A DNA stretch of 64,000 bases from Pantoea agglomerans (GTDB lineage Bacteria > Pseudomonadota > Gammaproteobacteria > Enterobacterales > Enterobacteriaceae). Within the stretch, counting starts at the first letter, position 1. Each line of letters begins with the position of its first letter. The position numbers were made by a program, and so were the translations under genes. Below are positions 28,498 through 36,746 of this stretch, in pieces. The notes beneath the pieces were generated by a model. It had not been told where the DNA came from, did no database searches, and saw nothing but the letters and a program-made list of their open reading frames with translations. The DNA lies in contig NZ_CP090209.1 of NCBI RefSeq assembly GCF_021397715.1, positions 62,001 through 126,000 of the forward strand, in the 5' to 3' direction.

Positions 28498-28989
28498 ATG
28501 TCATTACATCAGATTTCCGTCTTCCCCTCACTGGCTGATTCCGCATTATCAGATCGATTCAGCCGCATCGATAAACTGTTCAGTCAGCTCACCGGCGACA
28601 GCCAGCTGACGTCAGCACCCGCTTACGATCTGCAGCGAGTCGACAACGATCGTTACGCGCTGACGGTCAGCGTACCGGGCTGGAAAGAGCACGAGCTTGA
28701 AATTGAGCTCAGCGGTGGACGCCTTTCTGTGGCAGGTAAGAAAGAGACCACGGCGCCGGAAGCGTCCGGTGACGCGAATGAGGAGAACAGTGGCTGGATC
28801 TACCGCGGTATTGCCCGTCATGATTTCCGGCTGAGCTTCGCTATTCCCGAACACATGAAAGTGACCGGTGCCAGCCTGGCGGATGGCCTGCTGAACGTTG
28901 GTTTACTGCAGGAGATACCGGAAAGTGAGAAACCTCGCCGTATTCCTATTGAAACCGGCGGAGCCAGAACGCTGGAACATCAGAAATAA
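28498..28989 (+). CDS. Hsp20/IbpA-type small heat-shock protein
   Basis: A 163-residue alpha-crystallin-domain chaperone that holds unfolding proteins for DnaK/ClpB. The N-terminal part has FSRIDKLFSQLTG; the alpha-crystallin domain has PAYDLQRVDNDRYALTVSVPG, ELEIELSGGRLSVAGKK, a RGIARHDFRLSFAIPEHM strand and the GLLNVGL motif. The C-terminal IxI-type anchor reads RRIPIE. The ATG at 28498 is decided by CAGGAGG eight bases upstream; the same frame stays open further upstream without a signal. A strong terminator follows. Confidence 0.93.
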   Translation: MSLHQISVFPSLADSALSDRFSRIDKLFSQLTGDSQLTSAPAYDLQRVDNDRYALTVSVPGWKEHELEIELSGGRLSVAGKKETTAPEASGDANEENSGWIYRGIARHDFRLSFAIPEHMKVTGASLADGLLNVGLLQEIPESEKPRRIPIETGGARTLEHQK

Positions 28990-29008
28990 TGGGTAAGTGA
29001 AGGACGTC

Positions 29009-29046
29009 AAGGCGGAAGGCGATAACGATCGTCTTCCGCCTTTTTT
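29009..29046 (+). terminator. terminator after the Hsp20 gene
   Basis: AAGGCGGAAG pairs with CTTCCGCCTT and is followed by TTTT on the plus strand, about 20 bases after the stop codon. Confidence 0.9.
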
Positions 29047-29080
29047 ATCCGGTGACCGACGGGCGTGATGCAGGCTGCCG

Positions 29081-29845
29081 TCAGGCGCTGATGGCCAGCA
29101 CCTCTTCCCCGGCCTTGAGCCGGGTATCGGTTCCGGTCAGCATCACCGGCTGACCTGCCGCCAGCATCGACTGATAGGCGGCATTCATCAGTGGTGTAAT
29201 CCCGTCGCTGCACCACATCAGATGATGATCAAACCGGCGGTGAGCCACGGCAGGCTTACCGGAGGCAACCGCAGCAACTTCGACCCGTAACCCCTGTCCG
29301 TTAAGACGGATGGCTTCCATCCAGATCTCTGTTTCATCGGTGACGCTGACTGCTTCAAGAAAGAGCGGCACGGTACTGCGACGCTGAGACGCCAGCGCCA
29401 GACCTTCCCATTGCGAGACGATAGCGGAATGGAAACGTTGCTGACGGCTTGCTGATCCGTCACTGACATCGGTACGTAACCAGAGATTCAGCGGCCGCAG
29501 ATAGCAGTTAACATAATCATCGCCGCTGTAATCGGTGCCCATCATGCGTAATTCGCGCTCAATGTCTTCATCCGCGTTATGACGTAACAGTTGCAACAAC
29601 TCTTCTTCCCGGCAGGCCCAGCCACCTGGAGGCTTCAGCGCAGGCCAGCGAAGCGAGGTGTGAATATCGAAAAGCGTATGGCCGCCTGAGGTCATGTCGC
29701 GCACGTAGAGCGCACGCGTCAACTGGCTGTCGGAATAACCGGCAGGTCCGGGAGAGGTTATAAGACCGGCACGACGCCAGCGGCGCAGCGTCTCAGGCAG
29801 AACCCCGACGAGGCCGCAGACCGTGTCGGTAGAGTGTTGGGGCAT
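29081..29845 (-). CDS. MerR-family regulator resembling BluR/MlrA
   Basis: A 254-residue protein. An N-terminal MerR-type winged helix (VCGLVGVLPETLRRWRRAGLI, then GYSDSQLTRALYVRDM) is followed by a long C-terminal domain. The C-terminal segment with ETEIWMEAIRLNGQGLRVEV and LMWCSDGITPLM resembles the B12-domain-like, cofactor-free region of E. coli BluR (YcgE) and MlrA. It lies between two BLUF-EAL genes; in E. coli, BluF directly antagonises BluR in blue light. A similar pairing is inferred here. The ATG at 29845 gives the usual short N-terminus; 27 upstream residues look non-coding. Confidence 0.8.
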   Translation of the reverse strand: MPQHSTDTVCGLVGVLPETLRRWRRAGLITSPGPAGYSDSQLTRALYVRDMTSGGHTLFDIHTSLRWPALKPPGGWACREEELLQLLRHNADEDIERELRMMGTDYSGDDYVNCYLRPLNLWLRTDVSDGSASRQQRFHSAIVSQWEGLALASQRRSTVPLFLEAVSVTDETEIWMEAIRLNGQGLRVEVAAVASGKPAVAHRRFDHHLMWCSDGITPLMNAAYQSMLAAGQPVMLTGTDTRLKAGEEVLAISA

Positions 29846-30019
29846 AATAGGTTTCCGGAGAGGTACGGATCCCGGTGACCGGGACGACGTCGGCAGTATG
29901 CGCGTCACTGCCCTATAAAGAAACAATCATTTCCATAATAATCAGTGCAGCAAATGCGGCACCTCAGAGGAGCAAGCGTGACGTGATAAATGAGGGCAGG
30001 GGAGTGAAACAGAAAACGA

Positions 30020-30041
30020 GCCGGGCGCAGGGCAGCCCGGC
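30020..30041 (-). terminator. hairpin after the CsbD gene
   Basis: GCCGGGC pairs with GCCCGGC across eight bases, 12 bases after the stop codon on the minus strand. The T run beyond it is short and interrupted. Confidence 0.5.
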
Positions 30042-30053
30042 ATAGAGAAGGTA

Positions 30054-30263
30054 TTACCAGTGGTACTTGTTCGAATCTTCCCACTCTTTTACTTCTTTCT
30101 CGGCACGATCTTTTTCGTATCCGTAGCGTTCCTGAATCTTACCGACCAGCTGATCGCGCTTCCCTTCAACAACGGTCATATCGTCATCTGTGAGATCGCC
30201 CCATTTTTCCTTAACTTTGCCTTTGAACTGCTTCCAGTTACCGCTAATGCGATCTTCGTTCAT
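30054..30263 (-). CDS. yjbJ: CsbD family general stress protein (YjbJ-like)
   Basis: A 69-residue hydrophilic, helix-rich protein with the CsbD signature MNEDRISGNWKQFKGKVKEKWG, DLTDDD and the Lys/Glu-rich repeat ending EDSNKYHW, very like E. coli YjbJ. YjbJ is abundant under RpoS control (known), but its biochemical role is unresolved. GGAG lies eight bases upstream of the ATG. Confidence 0.92.
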   Translation of the reverse strand: MNEDRISGNWKQFKGKVKEKWGDLTDDDMTVVEGKRDQLVGKIQERYGYEKDRAEKEVKEWEDSNKYHW

Positions 30264-30411
30264 GGTGATTCTCCACTTTCAGGCTGGTTTCCAGCGATTT
30301 AATCATTATCAGCCAGACGCTCTCTCTGACCGATGGATTAAGCCTGGCACAGCTTCTGTGCTTTGCAGCGAAGCGGTGTGAGCTGCATCATACTCCTGCG
30401 AAAAGAGTCGA

Positions 30412-31632
30412 TCAGCGTAACTGACGACGTTCAGGCCAGCTTACCGGCGGAATAGTATTGAGGGCCGGCCGGGCAAACAGGAACCCCTGAAAATAGCGAA
30501 CGCCCGCGCCTTCCAGCCACAGCCATTCTTCAATCTTCTCGACCCCTTCCGCTATCACCGTTATTTCCAGCGCATTACAGCATTTCAGGATCGCCAGCAC
30601 GATCGCCTGACGCGGACCGCTGCGGTGAATATCCATAATCAGCTTTCGGTCAATTTTCACTTTGTCTGGCTGAAACTCCGCTAACAGCGAAAGGCCCGCA
30701 AAACCGGCACCAAAATCGTCGAGCGCCAGACTGATGCCGGCTGCTTTCAGCTGCTGTACCGCAAACTGGAATTCATCAAAGCGCGAAATGACCTCATCCT
30801 CCGTCACTTCAACCACCACCTGCTCCGGGCGTAACCCCTGTCGGATGATCTGCTGGATCAGCTGTTCAACTGCGTGTTCAATCACCACCAGTGACATCGG
30901 CAGCAGGTTGACGGACAGCGTCTGATGACGCATCCCCAGATGCCTGGCCAGCATAAAGGCGTAGGTTTTTGAATGGAGATCGGCCTGATAAATCTTATCT
31001 TCAGGCAGTCGGGCAAAATAGTCTGCTGGTGAGGCGCCCTGCGGGCCGCGTATCAGCGCCTCACAGGAGACGATGCGGCGACGGGCGACATCGACAATCG
31101 GCTGAAGGGCAAATGCACAATGCTGGTCGGGCGCAGGACAATAAGGTGATGGAAGGGCAGGTTGCGGTGGGGTAACCAGCTGCCAGGCCTGTGCCGGATC
31201 AATTGCAATAAAGGTCTCTTTATCGCGGCCCTCTACAAAAGACCGTAAGAATTTCACCACCCGATCGCCTTTCACCCGACTGGCATTCAGCGTGACACGG
31301 TTAAGCAGCGCCTCCACGACGGAGCTGTCCTGGTAGCCCCGCAGATCAAACAGCTCCATACCCGCATGGCCAAACCGGCGGGCCGGCGCGTAATCACGCA
31401 TTAATTCAATCAGATTAAAATGCCGATCGTCCTGACTGATACGCTGATAGACGTCGAGAACGGCTTCCATTGTGCCTTCCAGCACCTGGAAAAAATGCTG
31501 TCCATCAAATAACAGGATACCGGTCACCTGAATAGCCATGTTTTTAGAACTGGCATGATCGACCAGCGCCTGCAATCTCTCAGGTGAGACGCAAGACGTA
31601 AGCTGGCTACGGTAAATGATGGTGGAAAGCAT
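30412..31632 (-). CDS. BLUF-EAL blue-light protein with an intact EAL domain
   Basis: A 406-residue paralogue of the BLUF-EAL protein at 23270. The BLUF domain has Tyr7, Asn31 and Gln49. The EAL domain keeps the catalytic set: QPIV, EAL (191-193), Asn242 in SVNLLP, Glu275/Glu278 in VEVTEDE, DDFGAG (305-310), Lys326 in KVKIDR and Glu362 in AEGVE. It is therefore a candidate blue-light-controlled c-di-GMP phosphodiesterase, in contrast to E. coli BluF, which is inactive. The two copies align along their whole length, with an extra proline-rich linker (QPALPSPYCPAPDQ) here. Confidence 0.94.
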   Translation of the reverse strand: MLSTIIYRSQLTSCVSPERLQALVDHASSKNMAIQVTGILLFDGQHFFQVLEGTMEAVLDVYQRISQDDRHFNLIELMRDYAPARRFGHAGMELFDLRGYQDSSVVEALLNRVTLNASRVKGDRVVKFLRSFVEGRDKETFIAIDPAQAWQLVTPPQPALPSPYCPAPDQHCAFALQPIVDVARRRIVSCEALIRGPQGASPADYFARLPEDKIYQADLHSKTYAFMLARHLGMRHQTLSVNLLPMSLVVIEHAVEQLIQQIIRQGLRPEQVVVEVTEDEVISRFDEFQFAVQQLKAAGISLALDDFGAGFAGLSLLAEFQPDKVKIDRKLIMDIHRSGPRQAIVLAILKCCNALEITVIAEGVEKIEEWLWLEGAGVRYFQGFLFARPALNTIPPVSWPERRQLR

Positions 31633-32787
31633 AGGCGGACTCGCATGGCTGGTATTTGCTCAGCAACCATAACACAGAGTGAATCGCGGTTAGCGACACA
31701 ACAGCGGCGTTTTCATCCCTCTGCTGGGCGGATGGCGGGCGTCCATTTATGCAGGCTGAAATCTGCTGACCGGATTAATCTGGTCTGCTAACAGAGAGGT
31801 CAGATAACGTTTAAGCGGAAAGGAACAGCCCATTACGCTGACTGAAACAACGCACATGAAAAGCCCCTTCCATTAAGGCAGGGGCAAACAACGAACGAAC
31901 CTGTTTTTATGGACTAACGGCTTCCCTGGTGAGGCGCCGGATAAGGGTGGTCAGTGTGATTATTACCCAACTTTTTTAATTGTTTCCATAGCGTGTTGGT
32001 CCAATTTTCACTCACGAAAAGCCTGTATCAACGATATGAATAAAAAAAGCATTCTTTTCAAAGCAATATGATCCGCATTGTTTGTATTGATTCAGCGTAA
32101 TGAATTATACCGTTACAAATAAATAACCTTTCTTAACGCTAATCGGTATTAATTCCTGCTCAGGTATATCTTTACTGCTGAGGCTGACTCTGTGCCTTAT
32201 CCGATCAGCGGGAATAATCAGTGGAGCGGGGTGAGGAAAACCGCCTGTTGAAAACGACCTGGCAGTCTATAAAAAAGAGCCCCCTGAAAAAGGGGGCAAG
32301 GGTAGGAGTTAGATCACTCTGTAATCGGAGTGGATTTCCTTACAGAGCCATTTAAAGATAGGGCAAAACCTGCAGAGTTGCCGCTACGTTTACTTGTTAT
32401 TTTAGTTAGATATCAAATAATTAAAACGCTAATGGAAGGTGATTGTCTGGCTAATCAACGCGTTACGCTTATATGAAAACGTTTTCTAAGATTTGGCTTA
32501 AAGTCACTGAGCGGCAGGAGTGAGAAAGCAACAACCGCGCCTGCTGCCTGTAACGAAAAACCAAAAATAATATTATAAATCAAATAATTATTCAGATCCG
32601 TGCGAAGGGGTGCGCTTAGCGATGTCAGCGGGATCGGGCTGGCACTTTTTAGTCCGGCCACAAGCGATAGGTGAAAGAGCAGACGGCGCCAGGCTGAAGT
32701 GAAGCAGGCTGGAATGACGCTCAACGCTTGATTACTGAGTCGATTACTAATACTGTTTATTTATACAGTTGATGTGAGAAGCGATAA
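31633..32787. other. 1.15-kb region with two strong hairpins but no firm gene
   Basis: It holds hairpins at 31863-31885 (GCCCCT/AGGGGC) and 32279-32297 (GCCCCCT/AGGGGGC), each flanked by an A run on the plus-strand left side, so both would be minus-strand terminators. An 89-codon minus frame at 32455-32724 has a hydrophobic middle but no ribosome-binding site; I do not support it as a gene. A small RNA ending at the 32279 hairpin is possible. Confidence 0.4.
32271..32297 (-). terminator. terminator-like hairpin with no identified gene upstream
   Basis: A perfect 7-bp GC stem with a GAAAA loop is followed on the minus strand by CT then a T run (32271-32276 reversed). The nearest firm minus-strand gene upstream starts about 0.8 kb away (33425), with a plus-strand gene between, so the message it ends is unknown. 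Confidence 0.6.
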
Positions 32788-33009
32788 ATGTCACAGGAAG
32801 ATGAAATTCATACCGCGTTCCGTCAGGCAATACGACAGGACGAAAACGGCAGGTTGACGATAAGCACCCATGATTTTGTCGCAGAACTGGCGCGGCGCAA
32901 CTGGCCACACACCTTGCGGGCTGCCAATCACTGGATCGAAATCCACATCACACCGTTTCAGGATGTCTCTATTGCGCCAGGCGACGATCGCCTTTTCCGG
33001 CTGTCGTAA
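32788..33009 (+). CDS. small hypothetical protein, 73 residues
   Basis: A soluble acidic/His-rich protein with no signal peptide: MSQEDEIHTAFRQAIRQDEN, then ISTHDFVAELARRNWPHTLR and a hydrophobic centre WIEIHITPF. Even codon use and a balanced composition suggest a real gene. The upstream GAAGCG is only a weak ribosome-binding site. I do not recognise the family. Confidence 0.55.
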   Translation: MSQEDEIHTAFRQAIRQDENGRLTISTHDFVAELARRNWPHTLRAANHWIEIHITPFQDVSIAPGDDRLFRLS

Positions 33010-33104
33010 ACCGTGATGAACGCGCCATTGGCACCCGCTGACCGGCTAATCTGATCAGCCTGACCGCTGACAGTCAGGCTGAAGAAAGGGACGCGGCCGG
33101 GCGA

Positions 33105-33425
33105 TCAGAACGATCGGCTGGCTGTGTGACTAGCCGGCCGGTTTAGCGTGGCGGGATAACTCTTTTCACAGGCGACACGAGCAAGGTTGAGCGCCACTTT
33201 GCGTTTTTTCAGCTTCAGTTTAGGCAACCACTCTTTGAACTGAGCGGTCAGCGAGGCTGCCTGTTGTTCATTCGCAACACGGCAGATAAACAGCTTACTC
33301 TTCGTCTGACCACTGACATCAATGGCGTAGATCTCAACCCGATCGCCGCACACTTCATATTCGACATCGGTAAACTGCATATGTGGCCAAAGGCCGGTTC
33401 TGGCTTCAAATGTGGCTAAATCCAT
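33105..33425 (-). CDS. hypothetical protein, 106 residues
   Basis: The start is decided by AAAGGAGTC four bases upstream of the ATG at 33425. The protein has alternating strands (FTDVEYEVCGDRVEIYAIDV, then SKLFICRVANEQQAA) followed by a very basic KLKLKKRKVALNLARV segment that could contact nucleic acid. No signal peptide or membrane segment is seen. I do not recognise a family. Confidence 0.65.
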   Translation of the reverse strand: MDLATFEARTGLWPHMQFTDVEYEVCGDRVEIYAIDVSGQTKSKLFICRVANEQQAASLTAQFKEWLPKLKLKKRKVALNLARVACEKSYPATLNRPASHTASRSF

Positions 33426-34051
33426 AATGACTCCTTTTTTATTGTATATGTTATTGCTGTGGACCAGACCTGAGCCTGGTCGGGCCAGTGAGCATAGACC
33501 ATGATTTGATTTCTGCCAGCCCAATCACGTTTTTTAATTGGTACTGACAAAATCAACCATGCAGACGCCCAGCTTGTTCAGACAGACTCAGGTAAAGGGC
33601 CGTTATTCAATCAGAAATTCTGATGTAACTTATTTTGCGCAGCGCACGGGATTCCGGGGCTGACAGCACGGCGCGCGCAGGAGATCCCCTGTTCGTACAG
33701 ATCGCCGTTATGACCCGATTTTGCCCGCGGCGTGCTTATCTGATGCTGAAATTTCATAATAAGAACGCTAATCATCAGACCATGAACGGTTTCTGTGCGG
33801 ATATATTCTGCCCGCTGAGGAGTAAATCGTGTCGAAAATAAAATAATCAACAGAGGCGCGGAAAAATAATCGCTCCGCGCCGACATGCATCCTGAATGCA
33901 ATTTATTACATAGTCCAGAACAGGCTGTTTGCAAGAAATAATAAAAAAATATAATGGCGAAGATTAATTAAAGCCCGTTTAAACCGCGCCGATAAAAACG
34001 ATTCACTAAATAACCCTGTGCTTTTTTTAGCCTGTTTTACAGCGAGCATTT
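33426..34051. other. intergenic region upstream of the chemoreceptor
   Basis: AT-rich and without a convincing gene; the minus frame at 33611-33934 lacks a ribosome-binding site and protein-like composition. The last 85 bases contain the sigma-28 promoter. Confidence 0.5.
33969..33995 (+). promoter_or_regulatory. flagellar sigma-28 (FliA) promoter for the chemoreceptor
   Basis: TAAAGCCC-N11-GCCGATAA matches the sigma-28 core (TAAA, 15 bases, GCCGATAA) at every defined base. Transcription would start about 50 bases before the chemoreceptor ATG. Confidence 0.9.
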
Positions 34052-35710
34052 ATGACTATTACACAGCGACTGGTAACGGTATTCTCACTGCTTGCAATCT
34101 CTCTGATTGCATTGGCGATTATTTCTTTATCCGTGATCTCAGGTTTTCAGTCCCGTTTTGAATATGTGCAGGTCAATGCCATTCCCAGCATCCGGGATAT
34201 CAACAAATCGATCAGTGCGACTAATCAGCTCGGGATTGCGCTGTATCGCCATCAGAGCACGATGGAGAGTGCCCGACTGCCGGCGGCCGAGCAGCGGATT
34301 AACCAGTTGCTGGACGAGATCAAATCGCTTAGCGATTACTATATGGCGAATGACATCTCCAACGAGGAAGATAAAGCGCTGACCGAGCAGTCCTACAGAA
34401 ATCTTGACGCGGTGCGTAGCGCGTTACCGGCATTTATTGCGGCTTCACGTGCGCACAATAATGCGGTTTCGCTGGCACTGCTGCAGGGTGATGCCGGGAT
34501 CGGCGCTGCCGCAAGAAAACTTGAAGCGGATTTTACCCGTCAGATTGAGCTGAACATTAATATCGGCAATCAGCTGCGGGCAGAAAATCAGCGCGTCTAC
34601 CGCCTGACGCTGTGGGCGATGTCAGGCGGCTCTTTGCTGATCATCCTGCTGCTCGGCGCTTTCTCTGCCAGCACTATTCTTGGCATCCGGAAAAGCCTCT
34701 CGGGCATGGTCAATACCCTGACTCAGGTCAGCAATACGCTCGACTTGACCCGTACCGCGCCGGTGTTAAGAAAAGATGAGATTGGCAAAACCGCGATGGC
34801 GTTTAATGGGCTGTTACAGCGGGTTTCCGCGACGCTGTTGTCGGTGAATCATGCTGCACAATCGGTCAGTACCGGTTCGACACAAATCGCGGCGGGCAAT
34901 GAAGATCTCTCTTCGCGCACCGAAGAGCAGGCGGCTTCGCTGGAGCAGACCTCTGCCAGCATGGCAACGCTGAGCGAAACGGTACGCCAGAATGCAGAAG
35001 GTGCGCAACAGGCCAGTCAGCTGGCAAACAATGCGAATCATATGTCGATTCAGAACGGGGCGGCGGTGAAGCAAATGCTGAGTACGATGGATGAGATCCG
35101 CGGCAGCTCGGCTAAAATTTCTGAAATCACCGGGCTGATTGAAGGCATCGCTTTCCAGACCAATATCCTGGCGCTGAACGCGGCGGTAGAAGCGGCGCGT
35201 GCCGGTGAGCACGGACGGGGCTTCGCAGTTGTCGCTTCTGAAGTGCGTAATCTGGCACAGCGCTCCTCGTCTGCCGCGCGTGAAATTAAAGACCTTATCG
35301 CAACCTCGGTGTCAGAGGTCGGGCACGGTTTAGAACAGGCCAGTGGTGTTGGCAGTAACAGTGAAAATGTCCGTCAGGCGATCCAGCAGGTCGCCGATCT
35401 GGTGAATGAGATCGCTGCGGCTACCTCTGAGCAAAGCAAGGGCATCGGGCAGGTTCATCTGGCTATCGGTCAGATGGATGAGGTTACGCAGCAGAACGCC
35501 TCGCTGGTTGAAGAGGCATCATCGGCTTCAAAATCCCTGCAGGAACAGGCTGAAACCTTATCGGCGCTGGTGGCCACCTTTAAAGTGGATAACCACAGCC
35601 GGGCTCCTCAGGCAGTGCAAAACCGTGCTGGCATCCGTCCGGCATTGCAAAGCCCTCAACCCGACCGCCAGATTGTCGATTTAACCAGGGCCAACTGGGA
35701 AAGTTTCTGA
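34052..35710 (+). CDS. methyl-accepting chemotaxis protein, transmembrane, with CheR/CheB pentapeptide
   Basis: A 552-residue receptor. The first membrane segment is near residues 7-33 and the second near 186-210. Between them is an approximately 150-residue helical periplasmic ligand domain of the Tar/Tsr four-helix-bundle type. A HAMP linker follows, then the signalling domain with the hairpin tip [31 protein letters not shown] (written in two parts: [15 protein letters not shown], then EAARAGEHGRGF). The last five residues, NWESF, are the CheR/CheB docking pentapeptide, so it should be a high-abundance-type receptor. The ligand is unknown. Its sigma-28 promoter ties a plasmid gene to the host flagellar regulon. 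Confidence 0.95.
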   Translation: MTITQRLVTVFSLLAISLIALAIISLSVISGFQSRFEYVQVNAIPSIRDINKSISATNQLGIALYRHQSTMESARLPAAEQRINQLLDEIKSLSDYYMANDISNEEDKALTEQSYRNLDAVRSALPAFIAASRAHNNAVSLALLQGDAGIGAAARKLEADFTRQIELNINIGNQLRAENQRVYRLTLWAMSGGSLLIILLLGAFSASTILGIRKSLSGMVNTLTQVSNTLDLTRTAPVLRKDEIGKTAMAFNGLLQRVSATLLSVNHAAQSVSTGSTQIAAGNEDLSSRTEEQAASLEQTSASMATLSETVRQNAEGAQQASQLANNANHMSIQNGAAVKQMLSTMDEIRGSSAKISEITGLIEGIAFQTNILALNAAVEAARAGEHGRGFAVVASEVRNLAQRSSSAAREIKDLIATSVSEVGHGLEQASGVGSNSENVRQAIQQVADLVNEIAAATSEQSKGIGQVHLAIGQMDEVTQQNASLVEEASSASKSLQEQAETLSALVATFKVDNHSRAPQAVQNRAGIRPALQSPQPDRQIVDLTRANWESF

Positions 35711-35728
35711 ATCGATGCATTATGCCTA

Positions 35729-35754
35729 AAGCCTCCTCTTCGGGAGGCTTTTTT
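35729..35754 (+). terminator. terminator after the chemoreceptor gene
   Basis: AAGCCTCC pairs with GGAGGCTT and is followed by TTTT, 18 bases after the stop codon. Confidence 0.92.
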
Positions 35755-35905
35755 GCGGGTAGATTAAAAAACCTTACCGACATGGGGGTCAATCGCTATG
35801 CGGAGCCGGAAGAGCAGACCTGCGGCTGGCTGAGCGGCTGCAATCGCCAGTTACGCACGTCGCCACGTCCGGTGTGCGCTGCGGGCTAAGCTGCCTTCAG
35901 GGCTG

Positions 35906-36709
35906 TCATTCGTCCTGGTTTTCTAAGCAGGCCAGATAGGTTTGCCCGGATCGCATCACTTTCTCTTTGGCCTGCCGGTGAATTTCCTGCCCGTCAAAGG
36001 CACCGTAAAGTCGCCCGAATGTCACACCAGAAAGCCGTTGCAGAATACTCTGCACCGCGGCGGCGGAAAGCGGCAGCATGTTCGGATAGCTCCACATAAA
36101 CGACACGCCGTGCGCGCCGGGCGTCACCTGAAGAATATCACCCGCCAGGATCACGCCGTCGCCTTCATCCCAGTGCAGTACGCAGCCACCGGGAAAATGG
36201 CCGCCGAGCCGTAGTAGCGTCAGTGAAGGCAACAGCGCTAACGATTCACCCTGCCACAGTTTAATGTGTGGGCTGTCGCGCACTATCCATTCGCGATCGC
36301 GCGCGTGCAGGTAAATCGGTGCGTTAAAGGCGGCGGCCCACTCCTGCATGGTGGTGTAGTAGTGCGGATGGGAAATGGCGATGGCGTGCAGACCGCCGAG
36401 TGCTTTTACCAGCGTCAGGGTCGCCTCATCAAGATTGGCAATGCAGTCCCACAGTACATTTCCCTGCGGGGTGCGCAGCAGAAAAGCCCGCTGATCGATA
36501 GCAAATTTCGGCACGGTTTTGATGCTCAGCAGGGCATCGCCGTGTGCCGTCCATTTGTTGGCGTGACGGGACGTCAGTTGCCCGAAATCGATCCAGCTCA
36601 GGCCCGACGCGGGCACGTACTGCCGCGCATCCTCACAGATTTTACAGTGAGTTAACTGACTCTGCTGTTGCTGATATGCAGTGCCACAGGCGGTACATAG
36701 CCTGATCAT
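35906..36709 (-). CDS. metallo-beta-lactamase-fold protein with an N-terminal zinc ribbon
   Basis: A 267-residue protein. It begins with a zinc-ribbon-like CTACGTAY and CKIC pair (residues 5-25). The metallo-beta-lactamase fold follows, with strands FLLRTPQGNVLWDC, AIAISHPHYY, GGHFPGG and VILAGDIL. The usual HxHxDH metal motif is reduced to HPHYYTT, so the second metal site is probably altered, although the later His and Asp are kept. The catalytic role is uncertain. It is followed upstream by the EamA and MFS genes on the same strand, with a 37-base gap, so it may end that operon. Confidence 0.78.
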   Translation of the reverse strand: MIRLCTACGTAYQQQQSQLTHCKICEDARQYVPASGLSWIDFGQLTSRHANKWTAHGDALLSIKTVPKFAIDQRAFLLRTPQGNVLWDCIANLDEATLTLVKALGGLHAIAISHPHYYTTMQEWAAAFNAPIYLHARDREWIVRDSPHIKLWQGESLALLPSLTLLRLGGHFPGGCVLHWDEGDGVILAGDILQVTPGAHGVSFMWSYPNMLPLSAAAVQSILQRLSGVTFGRLYGAFDGQEIHRQAKEKVMRSGQTYLACLENQDE

Positions 36710-36746
36710 GTTGACCTCCTTTTATCCCGGCAGGGAATGTCGTGCA

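Noticed and set aside
32455-32724. 89-codon minus frame
   Set aside because: A hydrophobic middle suggested a membrane protein, but there is no ribosome-binding site and the codon pattern is unconvincing.
33611-33934. 107-codon minus frame upstream of the chemoreceptor
   Set aside because: No ribosome-binding site, irregular composition, and it lies in the probable promoter region.
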